From NCBI RefSeq assembly GCF_017115045.1, contig NZ_JABXKK010000045.1:1-60915 (forward strand): a stretch of 60,915 bases of DNA, given 5' to 3'. Positions 8,811 to 17,327 of this stretch are shown piece by piece. This DNA comes from Nostoc sp. NMS8. GTDB taxonomy: Bacteria; Cyanobacteriota; Cyanobacteriia; Cyanobacteriales; Nostocaceae. Below the pieces are notes generated by a model. It saw only the letters and a program-made list of their open reading frames with translations. It ran no database searches and was not told the origin of the DNA. Every line of letters starts with the position of its first letter. Positions within the stretch are counted from its first letter, which is position 1. Both the position numbers and the translations under genes were made by a program.

Positions 8811-10562
8811 CTAGTGCAGTAATTCCTCAACTTGATGTTGACTCCACAAAGTTCTATATAAACCCTGTCGTTTTACAAGTTCTAAGTGATTGCCTGTCTG
8901 CACAATTTTTCCCTTTTCCATTACAAAAATTCGGTCAGCAATTGCTGCTGCTGATAATTGATGCGTGATAAAAATTACCGTTTTTCTTTCAGTCCCATCG
9001 GAGAGGTTTTTGAGGATTTGCGCGGCTGTTTGATTATCTACACTAGAGAGGGCATCATCCAAAATTAACACTGGAGCATTGACCAGCATAGCCCTAGCTA
9101 AAGCAGTACGTTGTCGTTGACCGCCAGAAAGAGTAATACCGCGTTCACCAACAATAGTTTCATATTGCTGGGGAAAATTATGAATTTCTGATTCAATTTG
9201 GGCAAGTTTAGCAACAGATTCTACCTGCTCTTGTTCGCTAACTGGATCGCCGTAGCGGATATTATTTTTGATTGTAGTACTAAATAGAAAGCTATCTTGA
9301 GGAACGTAGGCGATCGCACCTCTTAAATCTGCCAAAGCAATCTTAGTAATATCCACCCCATCTAAAAACAATTGTCCTGATTCAATATCTAACAAGCGGG
9401 GCAAAGCATTGGCCAAAGTTGATTTCCCCGAACCAATTGACCCAACAATAGCCACAGTTTCTCCAGCCGCAATGCTAAAGTTCACATTTGCTAAAGCTGG
9501 AGTTGTTGAACCAGGGTAATTATAAGTGAGATTTTTCGCTGTCAGTTCCCCTTTCAGTTCAGCCACAGGCAGATGTATGGCATCGGCTGAATCTTTAATT
9601 TTCGGTGTGACAGAAAGAATAGATTCCAGCCTATCAATACTAACTTCACCCCGTTGGTAGGCAGTAATTGTGAATCCTAAAATGGCCGTGGGGAAGGCCA
9701 AACGCTCTACATAAATTAACAGTGCTAAAAAGTCGCCAACCTCAAGCGTCCCAGAAGACATCCGCGCTGTCCCTAGCCAGATGATGATCAGTGAACTGAT
9801 ATTAGCTAGCCCACCAATTAGCGGAAACAATGTATTTCGGATTTTTGCTAGTTCTAGATTAGCAGTCAATAGCTGCTGATTTTTCTTGGCAAAAGCTCGA
9901 CGCTCGTTTGCTTCTTGGGCATAGATTTTAATTAAGGCAATGCCACTGATATCCTCCTGAATGAGTTCGCTGATGTCAGAGAGTTGCTCTTGGACTGTTG
10001 CTTGTTGTTTACGTAAGCGAGTGCTAAACAGACTCACCAACAAGAACATAAAAGGGTACACTGCCAAGGAGGCTAGTGTGAGATCCACACTAATCGCCAG
10101 CATTACTGGCAGTGTCAGAGCATAAGCAAAGGCTGTATTTGCTAAACTTAAGACCGCAAAACCCAACAACCGCTTGATATTGTCTACATCACTGGTAGCC
10201 CGACTAATCAAATCGCCAGCAGTATTACTAGCAAAATAAGCAGGCTCCAGCTTGAGTAAGTGTTCAAAAATCCGTTGTTTCAGGTCAAATTCCACTTGAC
10301 GCCCCACCCCAAATAGCCAAATGCGTGATGCCATTCGCATTAACCACATCGCCGAACTGAGTAAGACAATGATTACTACATAATGTAATATTTGGTTCCA
10401 GTTGAAGGTTGTTGAGAGCTTATCAACACCAGCACGAATCAACCAAGGGATATAAACGCCCAGTGCATTGACAGACAACAAAGCGAGAATGCCTAAGGAT
10501 GCCTCCTGCCAATGGGGTCGTAAGTAAGCACTGAGTTTAGCGAGTCGTCGAGATTTTGCCAT
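8811..10562 (-). CDS. ABC exporter half-transporter (MsbA/MDR type, membrane plus ATPase domain)
   Basis: The 583-residue product has an N-terminal six-helix ABC transmembrane domain (about 15-310) and a C-terminal ATPase domain. The ATPase carries Walker A GSIGSGKST, the Q-loop VPQDSFLF, signature LSGGQRQR, Walker B VLILDDAL and the switch His in FITHQLS. This length and order are usual for homodimeric exporters of lipids, drugs or peptides. There is no N-terminal C39 peptidase domain, so it is not a bacteriocin processor. The substrate cannot be told from sequence. The gene is transcribed alone, with no adaptor or outer-membrane partner adjacent. Confidence 0.92.
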   Translation of the reverse strand: MAKSRRLAKLSAYLRPHWQEASLGILALLSVNALGVYIPWLIRAGVDKLSTTFNWNQILHYVVIIVLLSSAMWLMRMASRIWLFGVGRQVEFDLKQRIFEHLLKLEPAYFASNTAGDLISRATSDVDNIKRLLGFAVLSLANTAFAYALTLPVMLAISVDLTLASLAVYPFMFLLVSLFSTRLRKQQATVQEQLSDISELIQEDISGIALIKIYAQEANERRAFAKKNQQLLTANLELAKIRNTLFPLIGGLANISSLIIIWLGTARMSSGTLEVGDFLALLIYVERLAFPTAILGFTITAYQRGEVSIDRLESILSVTPKIKDSADAIHLPVAELKGELTAKNLTYNYPGSTTPALANVNFSIAAGETVAIVGSIGSGKSTLANALPRLLDIESGQLFLDGVDITKIALADLRGAIAYVPQDSFLFSTTIKNNIRYGDPVSEQEQVESVAKLAQIESEIHNFPQQYETIVGERGITLSGGQRQRTALARAMLVNAPVLILDDALSSVDNQTAAQILKNLSDGTERKTVIFITHQLSAAAIADRIFVMEKGKIVQTGNHLELVKRQGLYRTLWSQHQVEELLH

Positions 10563-10624
10563 TAAAGCAATTTTGCAACTTTATCATCCTAGATTAACTG
10601 CTAGTCCAAGAAGGCAGCTATGTA

Positions 10625-10663
10625 GGGGATTGGGGACTGGGGACTGGAGATTGGGGATTGGGA
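10625..10663. repeat. Degenerate heptamer tandem repeat (ggggact/ggggatt)
   Basis: About five units of 7 bases varying between ggggact, ggagatt and ggggatt. It is of the STRR type and lies in the 249-base gap between the ABC exporter and the YdcF-like gene. Confidence 0.65.
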
Positions 10664-10810
10664 AAGAATGGGGTCTGAATCCCTATTTAAATTTTCTCAA
10701 TCCCCCAGTCTTTAGTTTAATGAAACCCTTGCAAATTCGTAATTCCGAATTTCGGGTAGCGTTACTAAAGCGTTGCATTGCGGTCTTTTTAGTATTTCTT
10801 TTTTACTTTA

Positions 10811-11464
10811 TTACCGCTGAACACGCAAGAACCTGTAAATTTCAACGAGATAACTTTCCCAAGTTCTGGTTGTCAATTGCAACGTTTCTGCATTTGGTAC
10901 AAAGTCTTCAAGTCGTAAACCCCGTGTGCGAATATCTTGAGGATTTCCTTGTAATAGGTAGGGAGGCACTTTCAAATTATAAGAAAGAATGCTATCCCCC
11001 ATCACATCTGAGATATTCGCTGTGGTACTTGGTTGCCCTAACGCCACTAGTGTCCCAGATGATTGTGTAGCCGTTGCTACATAATTTTGATCTGCCATTG
11101 CTAGAGGTGCGCGATAAAGGAAATAGGCGACTGCTGGTGTACTTGCTAACAGCAAAATCGTCAGTGCCCAACCAATCAAGTATCCTCCTGGTTTCTCTAT
11201 CCCACCTCCTTTGATTTTCTGAGCAGCAAAAACCATCAGCAAAACAGAGGCTCCTAGAGGCTTAAGTGGAAAAGACAGCATCCTCCATAACGACGCCACA
11301 GCTGGTTCACTGGGGTTGAGAAATGATAGGGCTACGATTACCAAGATAACGACTAAGATTAATCGCCCAACAAAACTTCCAGAGGGATAAAATCGCTGGA
11401 ACAGAGAATATACGATAGTGCCAATCAGCAGCCACAGCAGTACCCGGCTTAGCAATAGAAACAT
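10811..11464 (-). pseudogene. YdcF/DUF218-like membrane protein with an internal deletion
   Basis: The 217-residue frame starts with four hydrophobic helices (MFLLLSRVLLWLLIGT onward, and FPLKPLGASVLL). This is the layout of cyanobacterial YdcF-type proteins, which carry an N-terminal membrane part and a periplasmic DUF218 domain. After GTLVALGQPSTT, which resembles the first strand of DUF218, the central catalytic region is absent. The frame then jumps to LEDFVPNAETLQLTTR...YRFLR, which resembles the usual C-terminal end of these proteins (DFxPTxxALxLTT...YYFLR). The family normally runs well over 300 residues. I infer a large in-frame internal deletion and a protein without DUF218 function. 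This rests on remembered family patterns, so identity is moderate. Confidence 0.55.
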
Positions 11465-11891
11465 AGATTAACTCTCAAATTTTCTGGTGCGGTGAGCCAG
11501 TGTGGTGATGAGGCAGCCCGTTTTGTTCGGGGTTTCCACGCTAGTTCTTCAACGGAAGGAACCCCGCTAATGAACGTAGTGGCTCCCCAGTTGGGACTGC
11601 CGTGCATGATTTCCCTGGATAAAACAACTGGCGATTTCTTAGCCATAGCAACGCTAGCAGCGTCACCCGTAAAGGTCAACCTAGAGGTTTCGGGAAATGG
11701 ATTTATTTGATTGTCAAATTGTAATCGCACTGTTTGACTTAAAATATCTCAAACCTCACACCCAAAGACTACCGTCGTAGTGATTTTAGTGCAATTTTTT
11801 GACACTGCGTCTATTATTTATAATTTTCCAGAAGAGTAATCAGGTACCGATAAACTAAATTAATTAAATAACTTACTCAAAAGGAAAAACT
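11465..11891. other. Gene-free stretch upstream of galE
   Basis: A 93-codon minus-strand frame (11449-11730) exists, but its peptide, with MHGSPNWGATTF and GVPSVEELAW, reads like a translated dispersed repeat rather than a protein. The last part is AT-rich and contains the galE leader, with an aaaaggaaaaa ribosome-binding site just before 11892. Confidence 0.4.
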
Positions 11892-12890
11892 ATGTCGCCT
11901 CGAAAGCCTACCATTTTGGTAACGGGGGGAGCTGGATATATTGGTTCACATACGGTGCTTGCTTTGAAGCAAGCGGGTTATAACGTTGTCATACTTGATA
12001 ATCTGGTCTATGGGCATCGCGACCTGGTAGAAAGGGTTTTACAGGTAGAACTGATCGTAGGGGATACAGGCGATCGCGCCTTACTCGATCGCCTATTTAA
12101 AACCCACGATATTGCCGCTGTGATGCATTTTTCTGCTTATGCCTACGTAGGAGAATCGGTAACTGACCCGGCGAAATATTACAACAATAATGTCCTTGGT
12201 ACTTTGACCTTGTTAGAAGCGATGCTGACGGCATCTGTAAAGAAATTTGTCTTTTCTTCTACCTGTGCCACCTACGGCGTACCAGAATTCGTGCCCATTC
12301 CCGAAAACCATCCCCAAAATCCGATTAATCCTTATGGCGCTACAAAGCTGATGGTAGAGCGGATTCTCTCTGATTTTGATTTCGCTTATGGTTTGCAGTC
12401 AGTACGTTTCCGCTATTTTAATGCGGCTGGTGCTAATCCCAATGGCTTACTCGGCGAGGATCATAATCCAGAAACCCATTTGATTCCCTTGGTGCTGATG
12501 ACAGCTTTAGGCAAACGAGAATCGATCTCAATTTTCGGCACCGATTACCCCACGCCCGATGGTACTTGTATTCGTGATTATATTCATGTTAACGATTTAG
12601 CAGATGCCCATATTTTGGGATTGGAATATTTATTAAAAGGTAGTGATAGCGAAGTTTTTAATTTAGGTAATGGCAGCGGCTTCTCTGTTAGAGAAGTCAT
12701 TGCCGCAGTCGAAGAAGTAACAGGAATTTCCATACCAGTAGAAGAACGCGATCGCCGTTCTGGCGATCCCCCAATTCTCATTGGCACTAGCGAGAAAGCC
12801 AGAACAATCTTAGGCTGGCAACCTCAGTATCCATCCATCCAAGATATTGTTGCTCATGCGTGGCAGTGGCATCAAAAGCGACACAAGTAA
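11892..12890 (+). CDS. galE: UDP-glucose 4-epimerase
   Basis: This 332-residue extended short-chain dehydrogenase interconverts UDP-glucose and UDP-galactose. It has the NAD-binding TGGAGYIGSH at residues 11-20, the catalytic SSTCATYG segment, and the YxxxK pair in YGATK. Further family blocks are RYFNAAGA and GTCIRDYIHV. Length and motif order are those of bacterial GalE. A purine-rich aaaaggaaaaact precedes the ATG. The gene is monocistronic. A second, more divergent epimerase gene lies at 26878-27882 in the glycolipid island, so the two may serve different sugar-nucleotide pools. Confidence 0.93.
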   Translation: MSPRKPTILVTGGAGYIGSHTVLALKQAGYNVVILDNLVYGHRDLVERVLQVELIVGDTGDRALLDRLFKTHDIAAVMHFSAYAYVGESVTDPAKYYNNNVLGTLTLLEAMLTASVKKFVFSSTCATYGVPEFVPIPENHPQNPINPYGATKLMVERILSDFDFAYGLQSVRFRYFNAAGANPNGLLGEDHNPETHLIPLVLMTALGKRESISIFGTDYPTPDGTCIRDYIHVNDLADAHILGLEYLLKGSDSEVFNLGNGSGFSVREVIAAVEEVTGISIPVEERDRRSGDPPILIGTSEKARTILGWQPQYPSIQDIVAHAWQWHQKRHK

Positions 12891-12925
12891 TACCATTTCA
12901 CTTAAAAAATGATACACATGGGCAA

Positions 12926-13100
12926 GCAGAGGAAGCAGAGGAGCAGAGGAGCAGAGGAAGTGATTTGTATCAAGAATTTCGTGAATTGGTATAAGGGGAT
13001 GGGGCATTGGCATGGGAAAGAGGCAGAGGGGCAGGGTGCGGGGGGCAGAGGAGAAAATGCTCCCTGCCCCTCTGCCCCTCTGCCCCCCTGCCTCTTCCCT
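12926..13100. repeat. Low-complexity purine-rich repeats and inverted repeat
   Basis: Tandem gcagaggag units (12926-12960) are followed by a G-rich block (13017-13058) and its C-rich counterpart (to about 13095), which can fold into one long hairpin. A 42-base stretch at 13017-13058 recurs identically at 25113-25154. It overlaps the end of the convergent gene that follows, whose stop codon is near 13099. Confidence 0.7.
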
Positions 13101-13803
13101 ACTCCCCACTCCCCCCTCTCGTCCCTCGTAGTGCAACAACTAAGATGGCAATGAATCCGAATATTGGCAGTGCGATCGCCCAAGTTGGTAATTGCTGAGA
13201 ATTTCCCTCTGCTAAATTACCATTGACATCTCGTATGTTTCGTGTACTCTCTTGTGTAGATCCACCTGCTACAGTAACTTCAAATTTGAACTCAAAGGGT
13301 TTGAATCTTGCCCCAGAGATCGGTTTACCATTCAGTTGCAACTCATAAATACCTGGCTTGGGAAAAACAACTTCCGCACCTGGAATGCCTTGATAGCGTT
13401 CAGCTGACACAGGTTTTAACTCTGGTTCTAGCAGTGCAGGCTCTCCGGCTGCATAAGGTTCGGCATAAACAGCCAACTGACAATTACACTGTGACAGGGG
13501 AATTACCCTTCCACCTCTGCGGGTAAGTGCAAACCAGGCTTGGCTCGGTTCTCCAGCACGGGGATTATCATTTGGTTCAATGTGGATAGTGCCACCGACA
13601 TCTCCAGCTACTTCCACTTTATGAGCAGATGCAGGGTAAAGATTAGTCATTGATATAACTAAGCAACTCAGGAATAATAAATACTTTATTGTTCCTTGAT
13701 TCTGCCAGGAAATGCCTTTAAGCAGGTAATGCCTCTGTTTTTGACTTGTTGGGATGAAGCCAGAAAATAAGGATGATTTACCGCGATTTGGTTGGGGGAA
13801 CAT
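13099..13803 (-). CDS. Exported, membrane-anchored protein, partner of the TauE/SafE-like gene
   Basis: The 234-residue frame carries a hydrophobic export segment (about 40-60, ending YPASA) and a mature part beginning HKVEVAGDVGGTIHIEP. The beta-rich domain contains a Cys pair, SQCNCQL. A single membrane helix (about 205-225) ends in RGTRGGSGE. The product is probably attached to the membrane with its domain in the periplasm. The beta-rich layout is reminiscent of CopC/YtkA-like copper proteins, but I cannot assign a family. The annotated start overlaps the upstream gene by 26 bases, so the true start may be internal (a GTG/TTG near residue 29-35). Coupling with the upstream gene suggests a shared role in metal or redox handling. 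Confidence 0.7.
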   Translation of the reverse strand: MFPQPNRGKSSLFSGFIPTSQKQRHYLLKGISWQNQGTIKYLLFLSCLVISMTNLYPASAHKVEVAGDVGGTIHIEPNDNPRAGEPSQAWFALTRRGGRVIPLSQCNCQLAVYAEPYAAGEPALLEPELKPVSAERYQGIPGAEVVFPKPGIYELQLNGKPISGARFKPFEFKFEVTVAGGSTQESTRNIRDVNGNLAEGNSQQLPTWAIALPIFGFIAILVVALRGTRGGSGE

Positions 13804-15049
13804 AAAACTTTTCTACGGCTAACTTTGACCAAAAAAAGCGCGAACGGATTAGCAAGACACTGAGAGTAAAAAATACTAACAGGACTGCCGCTAATTTATT
13901 TCCCCAAGTTGATTGCAAGGAACCCAGGTAATGGGAACCAATCAACACAGTATGGATGGTACTCAAGAGCAAGGCTGGCACACCCAATAGATGAATCTGT
14001 CGCCAACGCTTACCCCAAGATTTTTGCAAAGATTCCCAACTTGTGAAAGCGGCGGGGGACATTAATACCAATGCTACAGCACCCGCAGCCATACCCCACT
14101 GAAATTCTAGCGGCATAAAATCAAAGGCGGCAAAATTCCATTGCAATGAGTGTTCTATCATGTGGGCAGTGTGAACCACAGAAAGCACAAAAGCTCCCAC
14201 TCCCAAGCCCCGGCGGTAACGCAGTGGTGAAGCCCACAAGCCACTAATGGGACGCGCAATTAGCGCCAAAATTAAGCAGATTAAGGCAGCGTGTCCGGTG
14301 TAATCTACCATTGTGTCACCAGTCCGCAACAAGGTGATAGCGCCAATGATCAGCGTCACCCAACCGCCTAATCGAAACAACTGACTGCGCCTGTCTTTAC
14401 TTACCAAAGATGTGGAAACGCCTACACCTAGCATCGTCGGCAGGGTTCCTAAGCCAAAAGCTAGCATCGTTGCCCCACCCATCCATAAATTGCCAGTTTC
14501 AGCAGCTTTAATTTGGGCAGCATACAAAAAACCACAGGGCATCAAACCCCAAGTCATCCCCAAAAGCATTGGTGTCCACCATTTGGCTTTTAAGGAAAGC
14601 TTAATCATTCCGGTGCTGAGGCGATCGTGTAAACTACCTTGCAATAGGGGATGTAGCACAGGAAGACGCGGCAGCAAATCGGGTTTTACTTGTCCTAAGC
14701 CAAACCAAATCAACATGACACCAGTCAGAATTGCCATCCAGCGCCGAAAGTCACTGCCAACACCCGCTAGCTGTCCACCTTGCAGCAATACCGAACCTAG
14801 CGCCCCAATACCCGCACCGACTAGAGCATAGCTCAACATCCGCCCCAGGTTTAGCAGGATATGAAATTTTAATTGCTGTTGCCAAGTATCGGACTTTTCT
14901 AAGGTTGATGTGCGCCCTAAGGAAGCGCTGTGTGGTATTTTCGGCTGATGAGACAGAGAAAACGCCACTGTTAAAGGGCCACACATCCCAAAGCAATGTC
15001 CAAAACTCCCCAGGAATCCCAGGATTGCGATCAGCAACAAATCTACCAT
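13778..15049 (-). CDS. Sulfite exporter TauE/SafE (UreH-like) family protein with extra C-terminal membrane domain
   Basis: The 423-residue product starts with a UreH/DsbD-like transporter domain: GSFGHCFGMCGPL (about 14-26), where the two Cys residues sit in the first helix, and later WGLMPCGFLYA. Residues about 250-410 form a second set of helices with His residues (VHTAHMIEHSL, WRQIHLLGVP, STIHTVLIGSHYLG). These resemble the haem-binding helices of ferric-reductase-like membrane proteins. This UreH plus reductase-like layout is known in proteins linked to copper or other metal export and maturation. The stop overlaps the start of the exported-protein gene by 26 bases, so the two form an operon. 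The substrate is unknown. Confidence 0.8.
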   Translation of the reverse strand: MVDLLLIAILGFLGSFGHCFGMCGPLTVAFSLSHQPKIPHSASLGRTSTLEKSDTWQQQLKFHILLNLGRMLSYALVGAGIGALGSVLLQGGQLAGVGSDFRRWMAILTGVMLIWFGLGQVKPDLLPRLPVLHPLLQGSLHDRLSTGMIKLSLKAKWWTPMLLGMTWGLMPCGFLYAAQIKAAETGNLWMGGATMLAFGLGTLPTMLGVGVSTSLVSKDRRSQLFRLGGWVTLIIGAITLLRTGDTMVDYTGHAALICLILALIARPISGLWASPLRYRRGLGVGAFVLSVVHTAHMIEHSLQWNFAAFDFMPLEFQWGMAAGAVALVLMSPAAFTSWESLQKSWGKRWRQIHLLGVPALLLSTIHTVLIGSHYLGSLQSTWGNKLAAVLLVFFTLSVLLIRSRFFWSKLAVEKFYVPPTKSR

Positions 15050-15285
15050 AAAAAAGTCCTGAGTCTTGAGTCTTGAGTATCCGAATAAAGATTTTGAAGA
15101 AGTAATCAGAAATTCTTTTTTTTCTTCTTTACTCAGTAATCCCCTAATGCGGCACTTTACGTGAAGTTGCGATCGCTGTCAAAAGACAAACCGTCAAACT
15201 TGAGGTTTATTCTCGGAGTGTCCCATTGTCTTGAAAAAACTGTACCTTAATCATGCTGTAACCATCTGCTTATTATTTCTGCTAG

Positions 15286-15657
15286 GCAATACCCAGTCTC
15301 AGCCAGAGTCACAATGGACGCTACAAGTTTCAGCAGCGTTACCAAGCCGCAATTACTCAACTCGCTGGTAAACACTATGGAAATACAGCCTTCGAGAACG
15401 AGAAGAGATCCTATCCCAGAGCAATGATTGATTTTCTTGCAAGTAATCGAGCAAAAGCGATCGCATTTCTGCAATCAGAAGCTTACACCTTGGGAATTGA
15501 TTTTTACTCTGGTTTTACCCTCAAAGGTCAAGTTCGCAAATACTTCTATTTTGGCAAGTATCTTGACCCAAAATATCGCCAGCGCATGAAGGAAGCAATG
15601 GGGATTTTGACTCAAAAGAGAAAATGGGGTTGCCACAGGCGGGGGGATCTTATCTAA
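15286..15657 (+). pseudogene. Gene fragment of unknown family with no start codon
   Basis: The frame is open from a stop at 15283-15285 to the stop at 15655-15657, but has no start before the internal ATG at 15424. The peptide reads as a coherent soluble protein across that ATG (RYKFQQRYQAAITQLAGKHY before it, MIDFLASNRAKAIAFLQSEA after it). A real gene therefore probably once extended further upstream. Its family is not recognisable to me. It may be the C-terminal remnant of a gene truncated at its 5' side. Confidence 0.4.
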
Positions 15658-15854
15658 ACCGTATTGAGAGGTGTGTTAGAGAAGAGAATCCACACCCCTG
15701 TCTGGTAAAATAGCTTGCAATATTCCTTACCTCATCTTGGTAAAGGAAAATTGAATAAAAATAATCTTATAAAATAACGCGAGAGAATAATAAATGAGGT
15801 TTTGCTTGGCTCAATCTAGCGTATGCAAGATTTTGAAAGTAATTTCATGTAATA

Positions 15855-16358
15855 TTAGGCGCTGATGGCTTGTTGTTCAGATTCAACTAACTGATTATTA
15901 GGTACATCAAATCTAATAGTGCTGGCTGCCCAGTCTTTGAAATCGGGTGCTAGCCAGACTAGTTTAGACAAAATTTCATCATTAACCCACAACACCAAGG
16001 GGAAGCGAAACTGTTTCCGAAACTCATCTCGCATGATATTAGTACTGATGATTAGTTGGTTTATTGCCACTACAGATTCTAAACCCCTGACCATCAAAGC
16101 ATCGGGTTGAGTAGCACCAATTTCAGTTGTAATCGCTGTGTACAGTTTATCAGCCGTAGGTGAGAGCAAAATTTCGTGGATATCTGCTGATGAAAATTCT
16201 GTTAACAAATTCAGCACTTGCTCCTGTCTTTGAACGCAGTTACAACATGCTAATAACAGTGAAAACTCTCCACTAGAAACCATCATTGCCCTTGCCAGCC
16301 TCTTAGTGGCTGCTATACTGCTAACTGTGCTGTTTTCCGAATTACTTAAGCTAATCAT
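15855..16358 (-). CDS. Orphan N-terminal domain of a cyanobacterial STAND/TPR-type protein
   Basis: The 167-residue product contains ARAMMVSSGEFSLLLACCN, then LMVRGLESV, then FRFPLVLWVNDEILSKL and APDFKDWAAST. In large cyanobacterial signalling proteins a region like this precedes an NTPase or TPR array. It resembles a degenerate ATPase subdomain predicted to act on a neighbour. Here the gene stops right after this domain, in an otherwise gene-poor stretch, so it is either a truncated remnant or a solo adaptor. No partner with TPRs is adjacent. The family assignment is from remembered sequence patterns. Confidence 0.6.
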   Translation of the reverse strand: MISLSNSENSTVSSIAATKRLARAMMVSSGEFSLLLACCNCVQRQEQVLNLLTEFSSADIHEILLSPTADKLYTAITTEIGATQPDALMVRGLESVVAINQLIISTNIMRDEFRKQFRFPLVLWVNDEILSKLVWLAPDFKDWAASTIRFDVPNNQLVESEQQAISA

Positions 16359-17327
16359 TGCAAAACCCTGCTTTTGATTTTAAAACTAGTTGAGCTATAT
16401 TCAGTGATTCTACCCTATTAATTTTTATTTAAAAGTGTTCATTGGGTAAGTTTGATGACCTTTTGTCTGTGATACTAAGTATTATATAACGACCAATCAT
16501 TTGGTTATTATCTCATTTTTACAATTAAGGGAAAATGTAAAGGTAGTATCAAGACAATATCTGTCAAAGGGGGCAAGCGAGAAATTAGCAATTGAATTAT
16601 TACTGTATTCTCATAGATTTTCGCATTTGTCAGCGATTAAGTAATTTTTTCTTAATATATAGTTAAAAAAATACTCAGTAAAAGTTTAACAGTAAAGATT
16701 AGGAAGTGGGAAAAAACCTATAGAAATTTTCAATTGCCTTCCTACTTTGACATGGGGGTTTATCCGCTTCTCCCTTCTCCTGTAGTATTTCTAATCCCTC
16801 TGCTCCCAGCAAGAACTGTCTAAACGAAGCAAGGCATCTGACAAAATCGCATCGCTCCCGGACAGGTATTGAGATTGGAATAATGAAATGGTATTAGCCC
16901 AAGATGCAAAATTTTAGCCCATTACAGCTAACTCATCCATTTGATAGAACTTTAGATTGAAGATGTCGCTCCATTAGTCAGAAGACATGGAATATTTAGC
17001 TTTCTATGATGGGTTCAGAGTATCTGACTATAACAGCAAGTTGGAAATTTAATTTATTGTTGGAGGTAGATAGCCGATGAAAAATGCGTACAAATTTTTA
17101 ATTTTTTTGGTTAATTTTTTTTGAAACAATCAGGAATGTCACACCATGCTCTTCAAAGATTGGAGGTTTGCGGGTAAGGTATATAAACAAGCTTTGGTGT
17201 TTAGGGATTTCACTAGATGTCTTATGTTCATTTTAGTGCGATCGCACTATTGCACAGATACCTTAGTCAGGCTCGAAATAGCAAGCTTGTAGGATGAGCA
17301 AAGATTTGCCCACCCAGAGATATGAAA
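16359..17327. other. Gene-free stretch of about 970 bases
   Basis: AT-rich, with no frame of coding character on either strand and no obvious RNA gene. A short run resembling degenerate repeat text lies near 16830-16900. The 3' side (17040-17327) lies downstream of the glycine-rich protein gene, which ends at 17328. Confidence 0.5.

Noticed and set aside
10573..11070. Plus-strand frame of 165 codons
   Set aside because: Crosses a heptamer repeat and overlaps the YdcF-like gene antisense; the peptide has no domain character.
11449..11730. Minus-strand frame of 93 codons
   Set aside because: Peptide looks like translated dispersed repeat text; no ribosome-binding site or domain.
12810..13198. 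Several short frames on both strands
   Set aside because: All arise from the low-complexity GA/CT repeat block.
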